From the NCBI GenBank assembly GCA_035772735.1, contig JASDFA010000018.1:57504001-57568000 (forward strand): a stretch of 64,000 bases of DNA, written 5' to 3'. Positions 1 through 12,142 of this stretch are shown here, piece by piece. The position numbers were made by a program, and so were the translations under genes. The DNA is from Datura wrightii (taxonomy: Eukaryota > Streptophyta > Magnoliopsida > Solanales > Solanaceae). The notes under the pieces were generated by a model. The model was not told the DNA's origin. It saw only the letters and a list, made by a program, of their open reading frames with translations, and did no database searches. How positions within the stretch are numbered: the stretch's first letter is position 1; every line of letters starts with the position of its first letter.

Positions 1-1735
1 ATCAATAATTTTGGCAGTGCAGAAAACAGATGGATACCACGAGTCGTGCTATCCTCCAACGATCCATTAGTCGGGTTGTTAGTTCACCAGTTTAGATTTT
101 TCAGTGTTTTTCATTAAGGGTGTTTTCGTCATTCCTACACTCGAAGGTCCTAAATTATGTCGTTTTAAGTTATTTTTTGAGTTTTTTAAGATATGTTAAG
201 CCCTTCTTGCCTATTCATTCTCATGCATGCAAAGTAAGAAAAATTTAGAGGTGATCAAGCTAGTCTTTAAGGTGTTCTTCATCAATATCCCTTTGGGCTT
301 TCAAGGAGTAGTGACAATTGATCTTACCCAGGTATATAGAGTTATGAATGGATGTTTTCATTCATACCTATGCCCAATCTCTCTTAATTCATGAAGTTTG
401 ATAAAAAATCTTCTAGGGTTTTAACTTAAATCTTGGGGAATTCTAGTGATCTATTAATGGATTGTTATCTTTCATGATTCACATCATATTTTATGGATTA
501 TGGTAAGATTCTACAATTATTTTGATTATAGAATTATTGATTTCAATTTCTACCAAATTAAGCCTAATTATGGATGTTCTATGATGAATCGAGTTATGAT
601 CTTTATTTCAATTGTTGATATTCATAAACCCATCATGATTTATGATTTGAAATATGAATTTATTCAAATACCCATTATGAATTGATGATTTGTAAAGTAT
701 ATGTATGATCCACACTTATTCATGAATCCCATGATTTACTAATTATGTTTTTGGCTGACTCACGGGCCTTACCCTCATGGCTAGTTCACGTATTTATACG
801 CATGTTTATGACAATCATGGTTCAACTAGCCCATGAATCTCATGAATAATATATTATGAGCACTATATATATTTTGGGAGTAGTATTTAACATCGAGTAG
901 GTTCGGGGCCCAGGTTCTGCCCCAAATCTCAGAACTACATGCCATTGTATGACATGATGGGACCTCCCTTATGACTGTCCCCTTGCCCAAACGGGCCTTT
1001 TCATGAGTGATATCACTCCTTTCATGGGGTATGTCCGTTGTAAGAATCTCCCACTGTTCCTCATGATTTATGCACGTTTATGATTATGTATATTGGCTAA
1101 AGTCATGTTCAACAAATCTTTTCTCTTATGATTAGGATTACGATTGAATTACGAATGTTTTGAAAATCTTGAGCCTTATGTTATCGTATGTTGTTTATTG
1201 TATGAGCATATTTTCCTACTCTGATTGATCATTTATGAGCTTTTATATATTTTAAATGTCTATTTTACTTACCTTGCATACTCGGTACATTCCACGTACT
1301 GACCACATACTTTCTATATTGTATCATTTCATGATACAGAACCCGTCTCCCAGGCTCAGCCCCATCAGTAGTCCATTTCATAGTTAGTTATCAGCCCTTT
1401 TGGTGAGTCATCATTTTTTGAGGGCCATATGTTCAGATATTGATGTTCCTCTTATTTCAATTTTTGCCGGGTTAGTTGGGGATGTTGTCCCATCAACCCA
1501 TCTGATATGATAGAGACTTTCAGACAAATTGTAGTACTTAGCTGATATGTATTTTTAGTACGTTCCTCTTATCATGCTATGTTATGTTACATTTATGTTT
1601 TTGCTATATCTTATGTTTAGTATTCTGCTTTGAGTGATATGAAGTTAGATTAATGTTCATGCCATAGGTCGACTTGGAGTCTCTCGGGCCTCTTCGTCCT
1701 GTGTTACGATCTAGGCCTACACTCTGGTTGTGACA
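1..1735 (+). mobile_element. Element A 5' LTR (left end outside window)
   Basis: This is the right-hand 1.7 kb of a gypsy LTR. It aligns along its length with the direct repeat at 7164-8967, both ending in TGACA, and is followed at once by a tRNA-Met type primer site. Compared with the 3' copy it lacks about 72 bp near position 1025. The AT-rich middle carries TATA-like stretches (around 865) and shared LTR text such as the block around 1270-1310, also present in X, G and H. Bases 1-500 hold only LTR sequence; the short reading frame at 500-685 has no family resemblance. Confidence 0.9.
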
Positions 1736-1739
1736 AACT

Positions 1740-1751
1740 TGGTATCAAAGC
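1740..1751 (+). other. Element A primer-binding site (tRNA-Met type)
   Basis: TGGTATCAAAGC lies five bases past the LTR end. The intact gypsy PBS, complementary to initiator tRNA-Met, is TGGTATCAGAGC (as in D at 17189), so A has one mismatch. Bases 1752-1944 are an untranslated leader with nothing else recognisable. Confidence 0.85.
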
Positions 1752-1944
1752 CATAGGTTTGAAGTGTCCTAGGGTGTCTAAAAGCTGAGTTAAGTAGAGT
1801 CTTTTTCATGGGTGCGAAGCGCGCCACTCATATGATGAAGAGGCTACGAGACATTTAGGAAATGTTCCCTTCATTCATAATCCATGTCGTGTGATGAAAA
1901 GTCTTTCTATCCTTTAAATTCGTGTTATTTGCTCTTGCAGAATC

Positions 1945-3165
1945 ATGGATCCTCAAAGAATGAATGGTAGAATAAATGGAAATGGTGAAGGCCACGAGGA
2001 TGGCAATGATAATGGGCACCAGGAAGCCCCACCAGTTCTAGAGCACCAGGCAGGAGAGCCAGCTACCCATGCTGAGTTTCGGACAGCTATCTAGATGCTT
2101 GCGTAGCCCTTGATTGCTTAGGTCAATCAACAGGCTATTGCGCATGTTCCATAAAATGGCAATGCAGCGGTGACTCGAGGTAGAGATTTCTTGAGGATGA
2201 ACCCGCCGGAGTTCCTTGGGTCCAAGTTGGATGAGGGTCCACATGAATTCATCGACGAGATTCTAAAGATCACCTAGGTCATAGGGGTGACAAATGGAGA
2301 GTGCGTTGATTTATCCTCCTATCAGCTGAAAGGGGTGGCGCATATATGGTTCAAGCAATGGAGAGACGGTAGGGTAGTGGGGGCAGGCCCTACAGGTTGG
2401 GAAGAGTTTCATGCGGCCTTTTTGAATCAATTCTTCCCTCGTGAGATGCGGGATTTAAAGGCGACTGTGTTTGTAAATTTGAAGCAGGGTGATATGTCAG
2501 TTCAGGAGTACGCTCTGGAGTTCACCCACTTATCCAAGTATGCACCAGAGTTAGTGGCGACCAGAGGGCTCGAGTGAGCCGATTTGTGCATAGAGTGGCA
2601 TACTACCTAGATAAGGATTGCAGGATCGCCATGCTGCATTAGGATATAGATTTTCCCCACATAGTGTTGCATGCCCAATAGATGTAGTCAGTGTATTGGA
2701 GGTAGAGCTAGGCCAAGAGGGCCAGGACAGACAATTATGGGATTTCTCAGGCTAGATCGGGGGGTGTACAGTGCCAACAGTCTCAGCACTGGTCTTTTTC
2801 TCTAGCACCATCATCGGCCAGTACACCATTTAGATCACGAGGGGATCGGAGGAGCAAGGCTTCAGATTCGAGAGCCCAGGGTAGCACGCAGATAGAGCGC
2901 ACTTTCCCAGCTTGTGCGAAGTGCAGCAAGAATCACCCAAGAAGGTGCCTAGTTGTCGTAGATGCTTGATTCGAGTGTGCCAAACCCAAATGCTGACTCA
3001 GGGATTGCCCTTCGGCCAGATTAGCGAGTGGCGGAGCCCATATGCTAGTCTCTAATTCAACTGCTCCAAAGGCGCGTCCCCCTTAGCAGGGTGCTCGACT
3101 AGTTTAGCCGGCTGTTAGTGCCATAACAGGTTCTATTCCCTTGTGACCGTTAGGAGCAGGAAACT
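1945..3165 (+). pseudogene. gag: Element A gag, degenerate
   Basis: Gag is the structural protein that packages element RNA. The ATG at 1945 matches the gag start of G at 53058 by context and N-terminal residues. Typical gypsy gag text follows, including the capsid region around 2287-2577 (YQLKGVAHIWFKQW, then EEFHAAFLNQFFPREMR). The frame is broken by stops from about 2092 onward and by a frameshift near 2575. The CCHC nucleocapsid knuckle near 2970-3015 has lost its spacing and contains a stop, so no working Gag can be made. Confidence 0.85.
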
Positions 3166-3169
3166 TCAC

Positions 3170-3590
3170 CGGATGTGGTTACTGGTATGTTATGAGTGTT
3201 TTATCTTGATGCATATGCTTTGTAGATCCCGGGGCTACCTTATTTTTTGTGACACCTTATATTGCTAGTAGCTTTGGAGTTAGTCCCGAGATTCTATCAG
3301 AACAATTTTCAGTTTCTACTCCTGTTGGTAATTTGGTTGTAGCTAGGCGGGTGTATAGAAGATGTCCGATCACTATATTGCATAAAGTGACCTCTGCAGA
3401 CCTTGTAGAGTTAGCCATGCCTGACTTTGATATTATTCTTAGCATGGATTGGTTGTATGCATGTTATACTTCTATTAATTGTAGAACCCATACAGGTGAG
3501 TTTCGCTTTCCGGGTGAGTCAGTCTTGGAGTGGAAGGGTAGTTCGGTCGTGCCTGCAGGTCATTTTATTTCCTATCTTAAGGCCTGAAAG
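3170..3590 (+). pseudogene. Element A aspartic protease region
   Basis: This is the retropepsin domain that cuts Gag-Pol. The active-site motif VDPGAT is readable around 3222-3239, followed by VTPYIASSFG. The conserved second motif reads IILSMDWL, where relatives have GMDWL. A frameshift precedes the active site and a stop near 3586 separates this stretch from reverse transcriptase. Confidence 0.8.
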
Positions 3591-5150
3591 ATGATCTCCA
3601 AGGGTTGTATGTATTATTTAGTTAGGGTGAAAGATGTTGGGTACGAGACCCCGACTCTCCAGTCAGTTCTGGTGGTGCATGAGTACCCAGAAATATTCCC
3701 TAATGATTTGCCAAGACTTCCTCCCGAGTGGGAGATTGATTTTGGTATTGACCTTCTTCCCGACACGGAACCTATATATATCCCTCCATATACAATGGCT
3801 CCATCCAAGCTAAAAGAGTTGAAGGAATAGCTGAAGGACTTGTTAGATAAGGGTTTCATTAGACCGAGCAAGTCTCCATGGGGTGCACCAGTCTTTTTTG
3901 TCCAAAAGAAGGATGGTTCCCTTCGGATGTGCATAAACCATCGACAATTGAACAAAGTCACCTTCAAGAACAGGTATCCTTTACCTAGGATTGATGATTT
4001 ATTTGACCAGCTTCAGGGTGCCAAGTGCTTCTCAAAGATAGATCTTAGATTCGGGTATCACCAGCTCAAAGTTCGGGAGAGTGACACCCCGAAGACAGCC
4101 TTCAGGATACGGTATGGACATTATAAGTTTGTAGTTATGTCTTTTGGACTAAAGAATGCTCCTACAGCTTTTATTAAGCTCATGAATAGGGTGTTCAAGC
4201 CCTATTTGGATATGTTCATGACTATGTTTATTGATGACGTCTTGATATACTCTCAGAGCGAGGAGAAGCATGCCGCTCATTTGAGAATAGTACTTCAGAC
4301 CCTCAAGGATCATCAGTTATATGCCAAATTCAGAAAGCGCATATTTTGGTTGAACTACGTAGCATTTTTGGGCCATGTGGTAACAAATAAGGTTATAAGG
4401 GTAGATTCTAAGATGATAGCAGCAGTAAAAAATTGGCCTAGACTGGTGAATCCTTCGAATTTTCGAAGCTTCTTGGATTTATCTGGCTATTATCGGAGGT
4501 TTGTTGAAGGTTTCTCATCTACTGCCGCACCTTTAACAACATTGACTCAGAAGAAGGTGAAATTCCAATGGTCGGAGGCCTGTGAGAAGAGCTTCCAAGA
4601 GTTGAAGACTCGACTTACTTCAGCACCGGTGTTAACTCTCCCGAAGGGTATCGATGGGTTCGTGGTGTATTGTGATGCTTCAAGGATCAGCCTTGGGTGT
4701 GTATTGATGCAGCATGGGAAGGCTATAGCATACGCCTCTAGACAATTGAAAGTTCATTAGAAGAACTATCCAACCCATGATCTTGAATTGGCCGCGGTGG
4801 TATTTGCCTTGAAGATATGGTGACAATTATTTGTATAGGGTCCACGTGGATGTATTTACGGACCATAAGAGCTTACAATAGGTGTTCACGCAAAAGGATC
4901 TCAATCTTTGGCAAAGAAGGTGGCTAGAGTTACTCAAGGACTATGATATGAGTGTCCTTTACCATCCCAGTAATGCTAATTTGGTAGCGGACTCACTTAG
5001 TAGGCTCTCTATGGAGAGTGTGTCCCATGTAGATGAGGGGAAAAAGGAGCTGGTGAAAGAGGTACATCGGCTTGCAAGGTTGGGAGTTAGGTTAGTTGAC
5101 TCGACCGATGGTTGTGTTGTTGTGCAGAACAGGTCAGAATCGTCCTTTGG
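3591..5150 (+). pseudogene. pol: Element A reverse transcriptase and RNase H
   Basis: This region copies element RNA into DNA. It carries the connector (FPNDLPRLPPEWEIDFGIDL), the RT palm (LLDKGFIRPSKSPWGAPVFF, SKIDLRFGYHQ) and the catalytic FIDD box at 4227-4238. The RNase H core (VVYCDASRISLGCVLMQHGK, then FTDHKSL) and the connection to integrase (LYHPSNANLVADSLSRL) follow. In-frame stops occur at about 3828, 4758, 4822 and 4879, so the catalytic boxes survive but the polyprotein does not. Confidence 0.92.
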
Positions 5151-6590
5151 TGACTAATGTGAAATCTAGAGAAGATGAGGACCCAATTTTAGTAAATTTG
5201 AAGGAAGATGTTCAAAGTCAGAAGGTGGAGGTCTTCTCCCAAGGGGGAGATGGTTTGCTTCAGTACCAGGGTCTCTTATGTTTTCCGGATATCGATGATT
5301 TGAGGAGTCGGATGTTGCACGAGGATCATGGATCCATGTATTCTATCCATCCGGGTGCCACCAAGATGTACCGTGACTTACGGGAAATCTATTGGTGGAA
5401 TGGCACGAAGAGGGATATTGCAGAATTCGTAGCCAAGTGTCCAAACTATTAGCTAGTAAAGGTTGAAAATCAAAGACCGTAAGGTGAACTTCAGGATATC
5501 AGCATTCCTACTTGGAAGTGCGAAGAAATTAATATGGATTTCATCACAGGTTTACCTTGTACTCGCCAACAATATGACTCCATTTGGGTTGTGGTAGACA
5601 GGTTGACCATGGCTGCACATTTTTTACCTGTTAAGACCACGGATTTGGCAGAGGATTATGCCAAATTATATATCCGGGAACTAGTTCTATTGCATGGAGT
5701 GCCCTTATCCATCATTTTAGATCGAGGTACTCAATTTACCTCTCAGTTTTGGAGGTCATTTCCAAAAGGACTTGGTATGCAAGTTAAGTTCCGGACAACA
5801 TTCCACCCGTACATGGAAGGTCTAGTGGAGCGGACAATACAGACTCTCTAAGACATGTTGAGAGCATGTGTAATTGACTTCAAAGGTGGTTGGGATGATC
5901 ACTTTCCCATGATCGAGTTTTCTTACAATAACAGTTATCATTCTAGTATCCAGATGGCACCATTCGAGGCTCTCTATGGGCAGAGGTGTAGGTCGCCCAT
6001 TGGATGGTTTCAGGTTGGCGAAGCGGCGCTAATAGGACCAAATTTTGTTCACGAGACTATGGAAATGGCACAATTGATAGGGAACCAGTTGAAAACTACC
6101 CAGAGTCTCCAAAAGTCTTATGCTGACGTGAGAAGAAGAGAATTAGAATTTGAAGTCGATGACTAGGTGTTTTTGAGGGTATCTCCTATGAAGGGAGTGA
6201 TGAGGTACGAAAAGAAAGGAAAACTTAGTCCCCGCTTTGTCGGCCCGTACCAGGTTGTGAGAAGATTTGTCAAGGTGGCCTATGAGTTGGAGTTGCCTTT
6301 AGAATTAGCTTCCGTGCATCTTGTGTTTCCTGTATCGCTCTTGAAGAAGTGTTTGGGTGATCCAGCCCTAGTTATCTCGGTGGACAGTGTTGGTTAAAAG
6401 ACAACCTTAGTTATGAGGAGGTTCTGCTCGAAATATGGATCGACAGGTTCGAAGGCTAAGGAACAAGGAAGTAGCTTTAGTTAAAGTGTTAAGGAGGAAT
6501 CAACATGTTGAGGGAGCTAAGTGAGAAGTCGAAGTGGATATGATGGCTAGATACCCACATTTGTTTTCTACCATCTTAATTTCAACTTGA
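5151..6590 (+). pseudogene. pol: Element A integrase with chromodomain-like tail
   Basis: Integrase inserts the DNA copy. The zinc HHCC region is near 5345-5450 (HPGATKMYRDLREIYWW), but its last cysteine is changed to tyrosine (CPNY) and followed by a stop. Catalytic aspartates are in NMDFITGLP (about 5530) and LDRGTQFTSQF; the third catalytic site reads GLVERT (glutamate kept). The GPY region (SPRFVGPYQVV) and the tail ending in ARYPHLF finish at the TGA near 6588. Stops near 5451, 5849, 6165 and 6395 break it. Confidence 0.9.
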
Positions 6591-6830
6591 GGTATAAGTT
6601 TTTCCCTAAAAATATATTTAGTTTTCATGTTCAGTCCATGTGTTCAAGTTTCTTTTATGTATAGGGATGTGTATGAGAATCATCAAATCAGTTCAGTTGT
6701 ATGGTTTGAATTGGATATCGTCATTCCGTCAGTTTTCGATTTGAATGATCAGTATTTGAGTGTAAAGAATGCATGTCTCTATTTTGTTCTTGTTTCCAAC
6801 ATTCGAGGATGAATGTTCCCAAGGGGGAGA
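6591..6830 (+). other. Element A 3' untranslated region and polypurine tract
   Basis: About 230 bp of non-coding sequence follows the pol stop. It ends with ATTCGAGGATGAAT at 6801-6814 and the polypurine tract AAGGGGGAGA at 6821-6830, the plus-strand primer immediately before the 3' LTR. Confidence 0.85.
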
Positions 6831-8967
6831 TAACATAATACCTCGAAAGTACCTAAGATTAGACCCGGAATTAAAAATGGTCCAACCAACGACCCGTTGG
6901 GAGCAGTCATGGGAAGGTAATGGGTCATCCCATGACCCATTGTAAGAAGTAACGGGTCGTGGCACCAATCTTTGTATGGGGTGTCAATAAATTCTAGTGG
7001 ACCTAATGGAAGGAAACCACGACTCATTGTACGAAGTAACGAGTTGTGGTGAGGCTCGTTGGAAGGACTAGTGTAAGATCTGAAGAGGGCAAACAACGAA
7101 TAATATGATGACCCATTGGATGGAAGGAAGATTCATCCTTTCTAGCCGTGGTTTGAACCTGAGATCAAGAATTTTGGGCAGTGCAGACAATGGATGGATA
7201 CCACGAGTCATGCTATCCTCCAACGATCCATTAGTCGGGCTGTTAGTTCACTAGTTTAGATTTTTCAGTGTTTTTCATTAAGGATGTTTTCATCATTTCT
7301 AAACTCTAAGGTCCTAAACTACGTCGTTTTAAGTTATTTTTTGAGTTTATTAAGATAGGTTAAGCCCTTCTAGACTATTCATTCTCATGCATGCAAAGTA
7401 AGAAAAATTTTGAGGTGATCAAGCTAGTCTTCAAGGTGTTCTTCATCAATTTCCCTTTGGGATTTCAAGGAGTGGTGAGAATTGATCTGACCCAGGTATG
7501 TAGGGTTATGAATGCATGTTTTCATTCACACCCAAAGCCAATCTCTCTTAATTCATGAAGTTTGATAAAAAAATCTTCTGGGTTTTAACTTAAATCTTGG
7601 GGAATTCTAGTGATCTATTAATGGGTTGTTATCTTTCATGATTCATATCATATTTTCTGAATTATAATAAGATTCTACAACTATTTTGATTATAAGATTA
7701 TTGATTTCGTTTTCTACTAAATTAAGCCTAATTATGCATGTTCTATGATGAATCGGGTTATGATCTTTACTTCGATTGTTGATATTCATAAACCCATCAT
7801 GATTTATTATTTGAAATATGGATTTATTCAAATTCCCATTATGAATGTATGGTTTTCAAAGTATATGTATGATCTACAGGTATGCATGAATCCCATGATT
7901 TACTAATTATGTTTTTGGCCGACTCACGAGGCTTACTCTCCTGGCTAGTTCACGTACTTACATCCATGTTTATGACAATCATGATTCAACTATCCCATGA
8001 ATCTCATGCATAATATACTATGAGCACTATATATGTTTTGGGAGTAGTATTTAACACCGAGTAGGTTCGGGGCCTAGGTTCTGCCCCAAATGTCAGAACT
8101 ACGTGCCACTGTAGGACATGAGGGACCCCCTTGTGACTGTCCCCTTTCCCAAATGGATCTTTTCATGAGTGATATCACGCCTTTCATGGTTCTACCCTTG
8201 GCAAGGTATGAACGCTCTCCCGACCAGGGTTATAGGTCGGATTGCATGTATGCTCGCATGGGGTATGTCTATTGTAAGAATCTCCCACTGTTCCTCAAGA
8301 TTTATGCACGTTTGTGATTATGCATATTGGCTAAAGTCATGTTCAACAAAGCTTTTCTCTTGTGATTATGATTACGACTGAATTACGAATGTTTTGAAAA
8401 TCTTGAGCCTTATGTTATCGTATGTTGTTTATTGTATGAGCATGTTTTCCTACTCTTATTGATCATTTATGAGCTTTATATATTTTAAATGTCTAGTTTA
8501 CTTACCTTGCATACTCGGTACGTTCCACGTACTGACCGCATACTTTCTATATTGTATCATTTCAAGATACAAGACCCGGCTCCCAGGCTCAGCCCCATCA
8601 GTAGTCCATTTCGGAGTTAGTTATCAGCCCTTTTGGTGAGTCCTCATGTTCCGAGGGCCATATGTTCAGACATTGATGTTCCTTTTGTTTTAGTTTTTGC
8701 CGGGTTAGTTGGGGCTGTTGTCTTATCAACCTATTTGATATGATAGCAGCTTTCCGACTAATTGTTGTATCAGGTGATATGTATTTTTAGTACGTTCTAC
8801 TTATCATGCTATGTTATGTCACGTTTATATTTTTGCTATATCGTATTTTTAGTATTCCGCTTTGAGTGATATGAAGTTAGATGAATGTTCATGCCATGGG
8901 TCGACTTGAAGTCCCTCAAGGCTCCTTGTCCCATGTTATGATCTGGGCCTATGTTCAGGTCATGACA
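6831..8967 (+). mobile_element. Element A 3' LTR
   Basis: A 2.1-kb direct repeat of 1-1735 plus the part lost from the window edge. It starts at TAACATAATACC (a decayed TGTAACACC start) after the polypurine tract and ends ATGACA at 8967. U3 (about 6885-7230) has many scattered CACGACTCGTGG-like words in both orientations. It retains the 72-bp segment at 8185-8256 that the 5' copy has lost. The small frames at 8090-8381 are non-coding LTR sequence. Confidence 0.9.
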
Positions 8968-9240
8968 ATCCAGTTTCCCATGTATCGCTCTTGAAGAAGT
9001 TCATGGGTGACCTGGCTTTGGTTGTTTCGGTGGAGTGGTAGATGAGAAGGATAACCTTAGTTGTGAGGAGGCTCCAGTTGAGATCCTTGATCATTAGGTT
9101 CGGAAGCTAAGGAACAAAGAGGTAGCTTCAATGAGCGTTTTGTGGAGAAATCCACATGTTGAGGGAGCTACATGGGAAGCCAAAGCACATATGATTGCTA
9201 AATACCCGCATCTTTTCCCTTTCAGCTTAGTTCCAACTTA
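8968..9240 (+). pseudogene. pol: Element X integrase C-terminal remnant
   Basis: Immediately after the A 3' LTR the sequence reads as the last ~90 codons of another gypsy Pol: VSLLKKF, then VRKLRNKEVAS, LWRNPHVEGATWEAKA and KYPHLFPF. It lines up with 6325-6590 of A and 59180-59515 of H. The upstream part of X must lie left of the window, since A appears to have inserted here. At least one stop interrupts it. Confidence 0.8.
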
Positions 9241-9850
9241 AGGTATCAGTTTCCTCCTTAGTACTCTATTCATTCCTATGTTCCATTCTTTTGTATCAGT
9301 TTCTTTCATGTTAGTGTTTGCATGTAGGATTTATGAATTCAGTTCAGTCATGTATTTTAGTTCGGAGTCAGTCACTCTGCCAGTTCCATCTTCAGATGTT
9401 TAATATCTTTGATGACAGTTCCAATCCCCAGCTATTTTACTTACCTTGCATACTCGGTACATTCCAAGTAATGACCACATAATTTATGTTGTATAGTTGC
9501 ATGATCAGGCTCATACGTTCCGGCCCAATCCCACTGCTAGATAGTTCTCGGAGTTTAGCACATCCATTCTTATGGTGAGTCCTCATCCGTCGGGGACCTT
9601 CAGTTAGCCTTGTTATTATATTCTTTCAGTTTTAGTCTTCTACTGAGCTAGTTGCAGTCTTGACCCATCAGCTCGTCAGTATTTAGAGGCATATCAAACG
9701 TAGTTATATATTCGGATTCAGTTTTAGTGTTTGGTATTCTATTGTTTAGAAATATTAACTATTCATATTTTCACTATTTTAGAATTTAGTTGTCCGCATT
9801 ATTTATGCTGAGCTTAGTTATCGTGTTCATGCCATGGGTCAACTTGGAGT
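9241..9850 (+). mobile_element. Element X 3' UTR fused to truncated LTR
   Basis: Bases 9241 to about 9420 resemble the 3' untranslated region of A (6591-6780). From about 9430 the text matches the R/U5 half of the A-type LTR (CTTACCTTGCATACTCGGTA). The polypurine tract and the whole U3 half are missing, so a deletion of more than 1 kb joined the two. The LTR stops at 9850, where element B begins, and its last 60 bp reappear at 50352-50411. Confidence 0.78.
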
Positions 9851-11258
9851 TGTTCGGCTTGTGGTGATTCTACACGCAAGTGCACGTGGTTGAACAAGTC
9901 GTAAAGTGGCTTAATTAAAGTCAAGTATCGATCCCACAGGGACTCAACTACGGTACTAGTTCACTTAAGCGTCAGTGAACTATGTCTTTATGAATGCAGA
10001 CAACCAATTAAACAATATTTTGAGAGTTAAGTTGCTAAGTAATAAAAGTCTAAGTTAAGATTATAATTTGAGTCTGAACAATAGTAATGAGCAAGCTGAG
10101 GTTAAAACAAACATGCAAGGAAGTAATTTATCAATACAATTCAGCTAATCTTTTTTTCAGTTGCTAGTCAAGAATTATTGCCCATGGATTGGACCTTTCG
10201 ACTCCTATCCAATTTAAGAATCATGAACCTTAATCTACATTTCTTTGATAAAAGAATTCCATGTTCTATCCATACATAACCTATTCCTTAATTGACTATA
10301 TAAGACTTTAAGATATATTTCTATTCTGAATGTAAATCAATTCTCAATTTTCTAAACTAAGAAGAGATCATATCCAACAAATTCACATCTTTCCAATTTC
10401 TTTCCTTTTCAAAATCAAAATTGGATTTTTAGATATACATTAACATTAGCCAAACATTAATGCAGTAAAAACAAGAATTGATAGAACAACCTTTGAAGAA
10501 AAGATGAAAACTAAATTGATCAACAATTACATTCCACTACAATTGTTCTTAACCTCAACAATAAGTGAATTAGCCACTCATTTGTGGATTTAACATCATC
10601 AAATAAGTAGAATTCATACAAACAATTGAGATAAAAGAGAGAGATAGAGAAGAACCCTAGAATTTTCGTCCCCTCAACTGCCTGCAACCCACGTTCTTGC
10701 TCAACCAAGTCAGAATGTTTTAAATAAAACCTAAGTGTGCTATTTATACTATTGAGAATTTTTCCCGGAATAACAAGCAACGTGGCACGGAGTGTATCGC
10801 GGAGTACTCCCTCCATGCCACGGAGGTATCGCGGACCCTCACTGGAAGTCGGCTCCCCAGGCAATTTCACCTCAACATGGCACGGCTTGCATCGCGGAGC
10901 CTACCCAATGTGCCACGGTGCTATCGCGCACCTTCACTGGAAATTGACCAAATTATTTCATTCGAGGCAGAGTGCCTCCGCGATGGCAACATGACACAGC
11001 TCCATCGCGAAGCCTCTAGTTTTGCTTCTCTCCCTTGTCATTTTCTACTCCTTGTTTCCAAGTTCATTCCCAATCTTCACCAACATGTATATTAGCTTCC
11101 AAAATTTCCGTTTACCTGCAAAATGCACTAATCATGTTGGTTAGTATAAATTCACTTTTTTATTAAAAATCACATGAGAATGTACACATAACAATCAATA
11201 AACAAGACAAAATGAAGCATTTGAGTATCACTTGGGCATGCAATTCTACCCAAGATCA
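9851..11258 (-). mobile_element. Element B 3' LTR (Athila-like)
   Basis: A - strand LTR of 1408 bp; on the - strand it begins TGATCTTGGG (at 11258) and ends at 9851. It matches the B 5' LTR at 49118-50351 and the C LTRs. It is flanked by GGAGT at 9846-9850, against GGAGC at 50352-50356, a target duplication with one change. A TATA box (TATAAATAG on the -) is at 10740-10748. GC-rich inverted repeats with GTGGCACGGAG and ATCGCGGAG cores fill about 10780-11020. Confidence 0.9.
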
Positions 11259-12142
11259 CTTACCCCACACTTAAACTCTTGTTCGTCCTCGAACAATATT
11301 CTCACATCTCATGCAATTGACACTCACACATAGCTACTTTGGCTAGACAAATTCAAGCTACGACTATACCGATTATTTAATATGGCAAATCATCAAGAAA
11401 ACATGCATGGTCTCATCAATACAATGAAGTACACCACATTAAGACCTCCTAAGCTCAAGAATCGATTCTCGATCTTGGCAAACTCGTGCAAATCAACTGA
11501 TCAAGACATCCGACACGGAATTAATCTCTTGTCAAGCATGTGCCCTCACAACACAAGAGAATTACCCCATTGCTATCATATGATTTCCAAAGCACTACAT
11601 GTAGGGGTATGTGAATATGATTTCGCTCTCTCTCCCAAAGAATTCACATGCATCATGTTGAACCATAGGCTTGCCTCTGGTGATTACTCCACTAATATAA
11701 GGACGCGTGATGGTCGTCATCCATCCATCATAGGGAACGGTCACTATCTACGACTTCGGCTCAATGGGACTATTCTCAGTAAAAGCACCGAAAACAAAGG
11801 CCGAGAAACCCAACAAAAAAAATTCGAAAAAATGCGATAGAAAAAGATTAAAAAAAATTTAATTTGAACAACATTTACACCACACAACACAACCAACAAC
11901 AGCTCAACACAACACACAACAGCTTCAACATTCATTACAACACCAATTTAATTACAGAACACACAACACAGAGTCACAAGGTCACATTTTTCACAGGCAC
12001 AACAACAACAAGAAAAAAACAAAACATAAACATAAAAAAGCAGCTGGCACCTAACTACTCCCACCCCACACTTAAACCGAACACTGTCCCAGTGTTCACA
12101 AAATTTCAACATATCACAAAGGTAGGTGGTGAAACTCCCTGA
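11259..12142 (-). other. Element B 3' non-coding region and polypurine tract
   Basis: The - strand polypurine tract (TTTAAGTGTGGGGTAAG) ends at 11259, and TTCGAGGACGAA lies upstream at 11282-11293. Much of 11300-11830 is alignable by eye to the 3' non-coding region of C (23360-24840), including a block around 11702-11830. C has roughly 0.9 kb more here. The 152-codon + strand frame at 11382-11840 is antisense to this region and is not a gene. Confidence 0.75.

Noticed and set aside
11382..11840. 152-codon + strand open frame
   Set aside because: It lies antisense to the conserved 3' non-coding region of B and shows no family resemblance.
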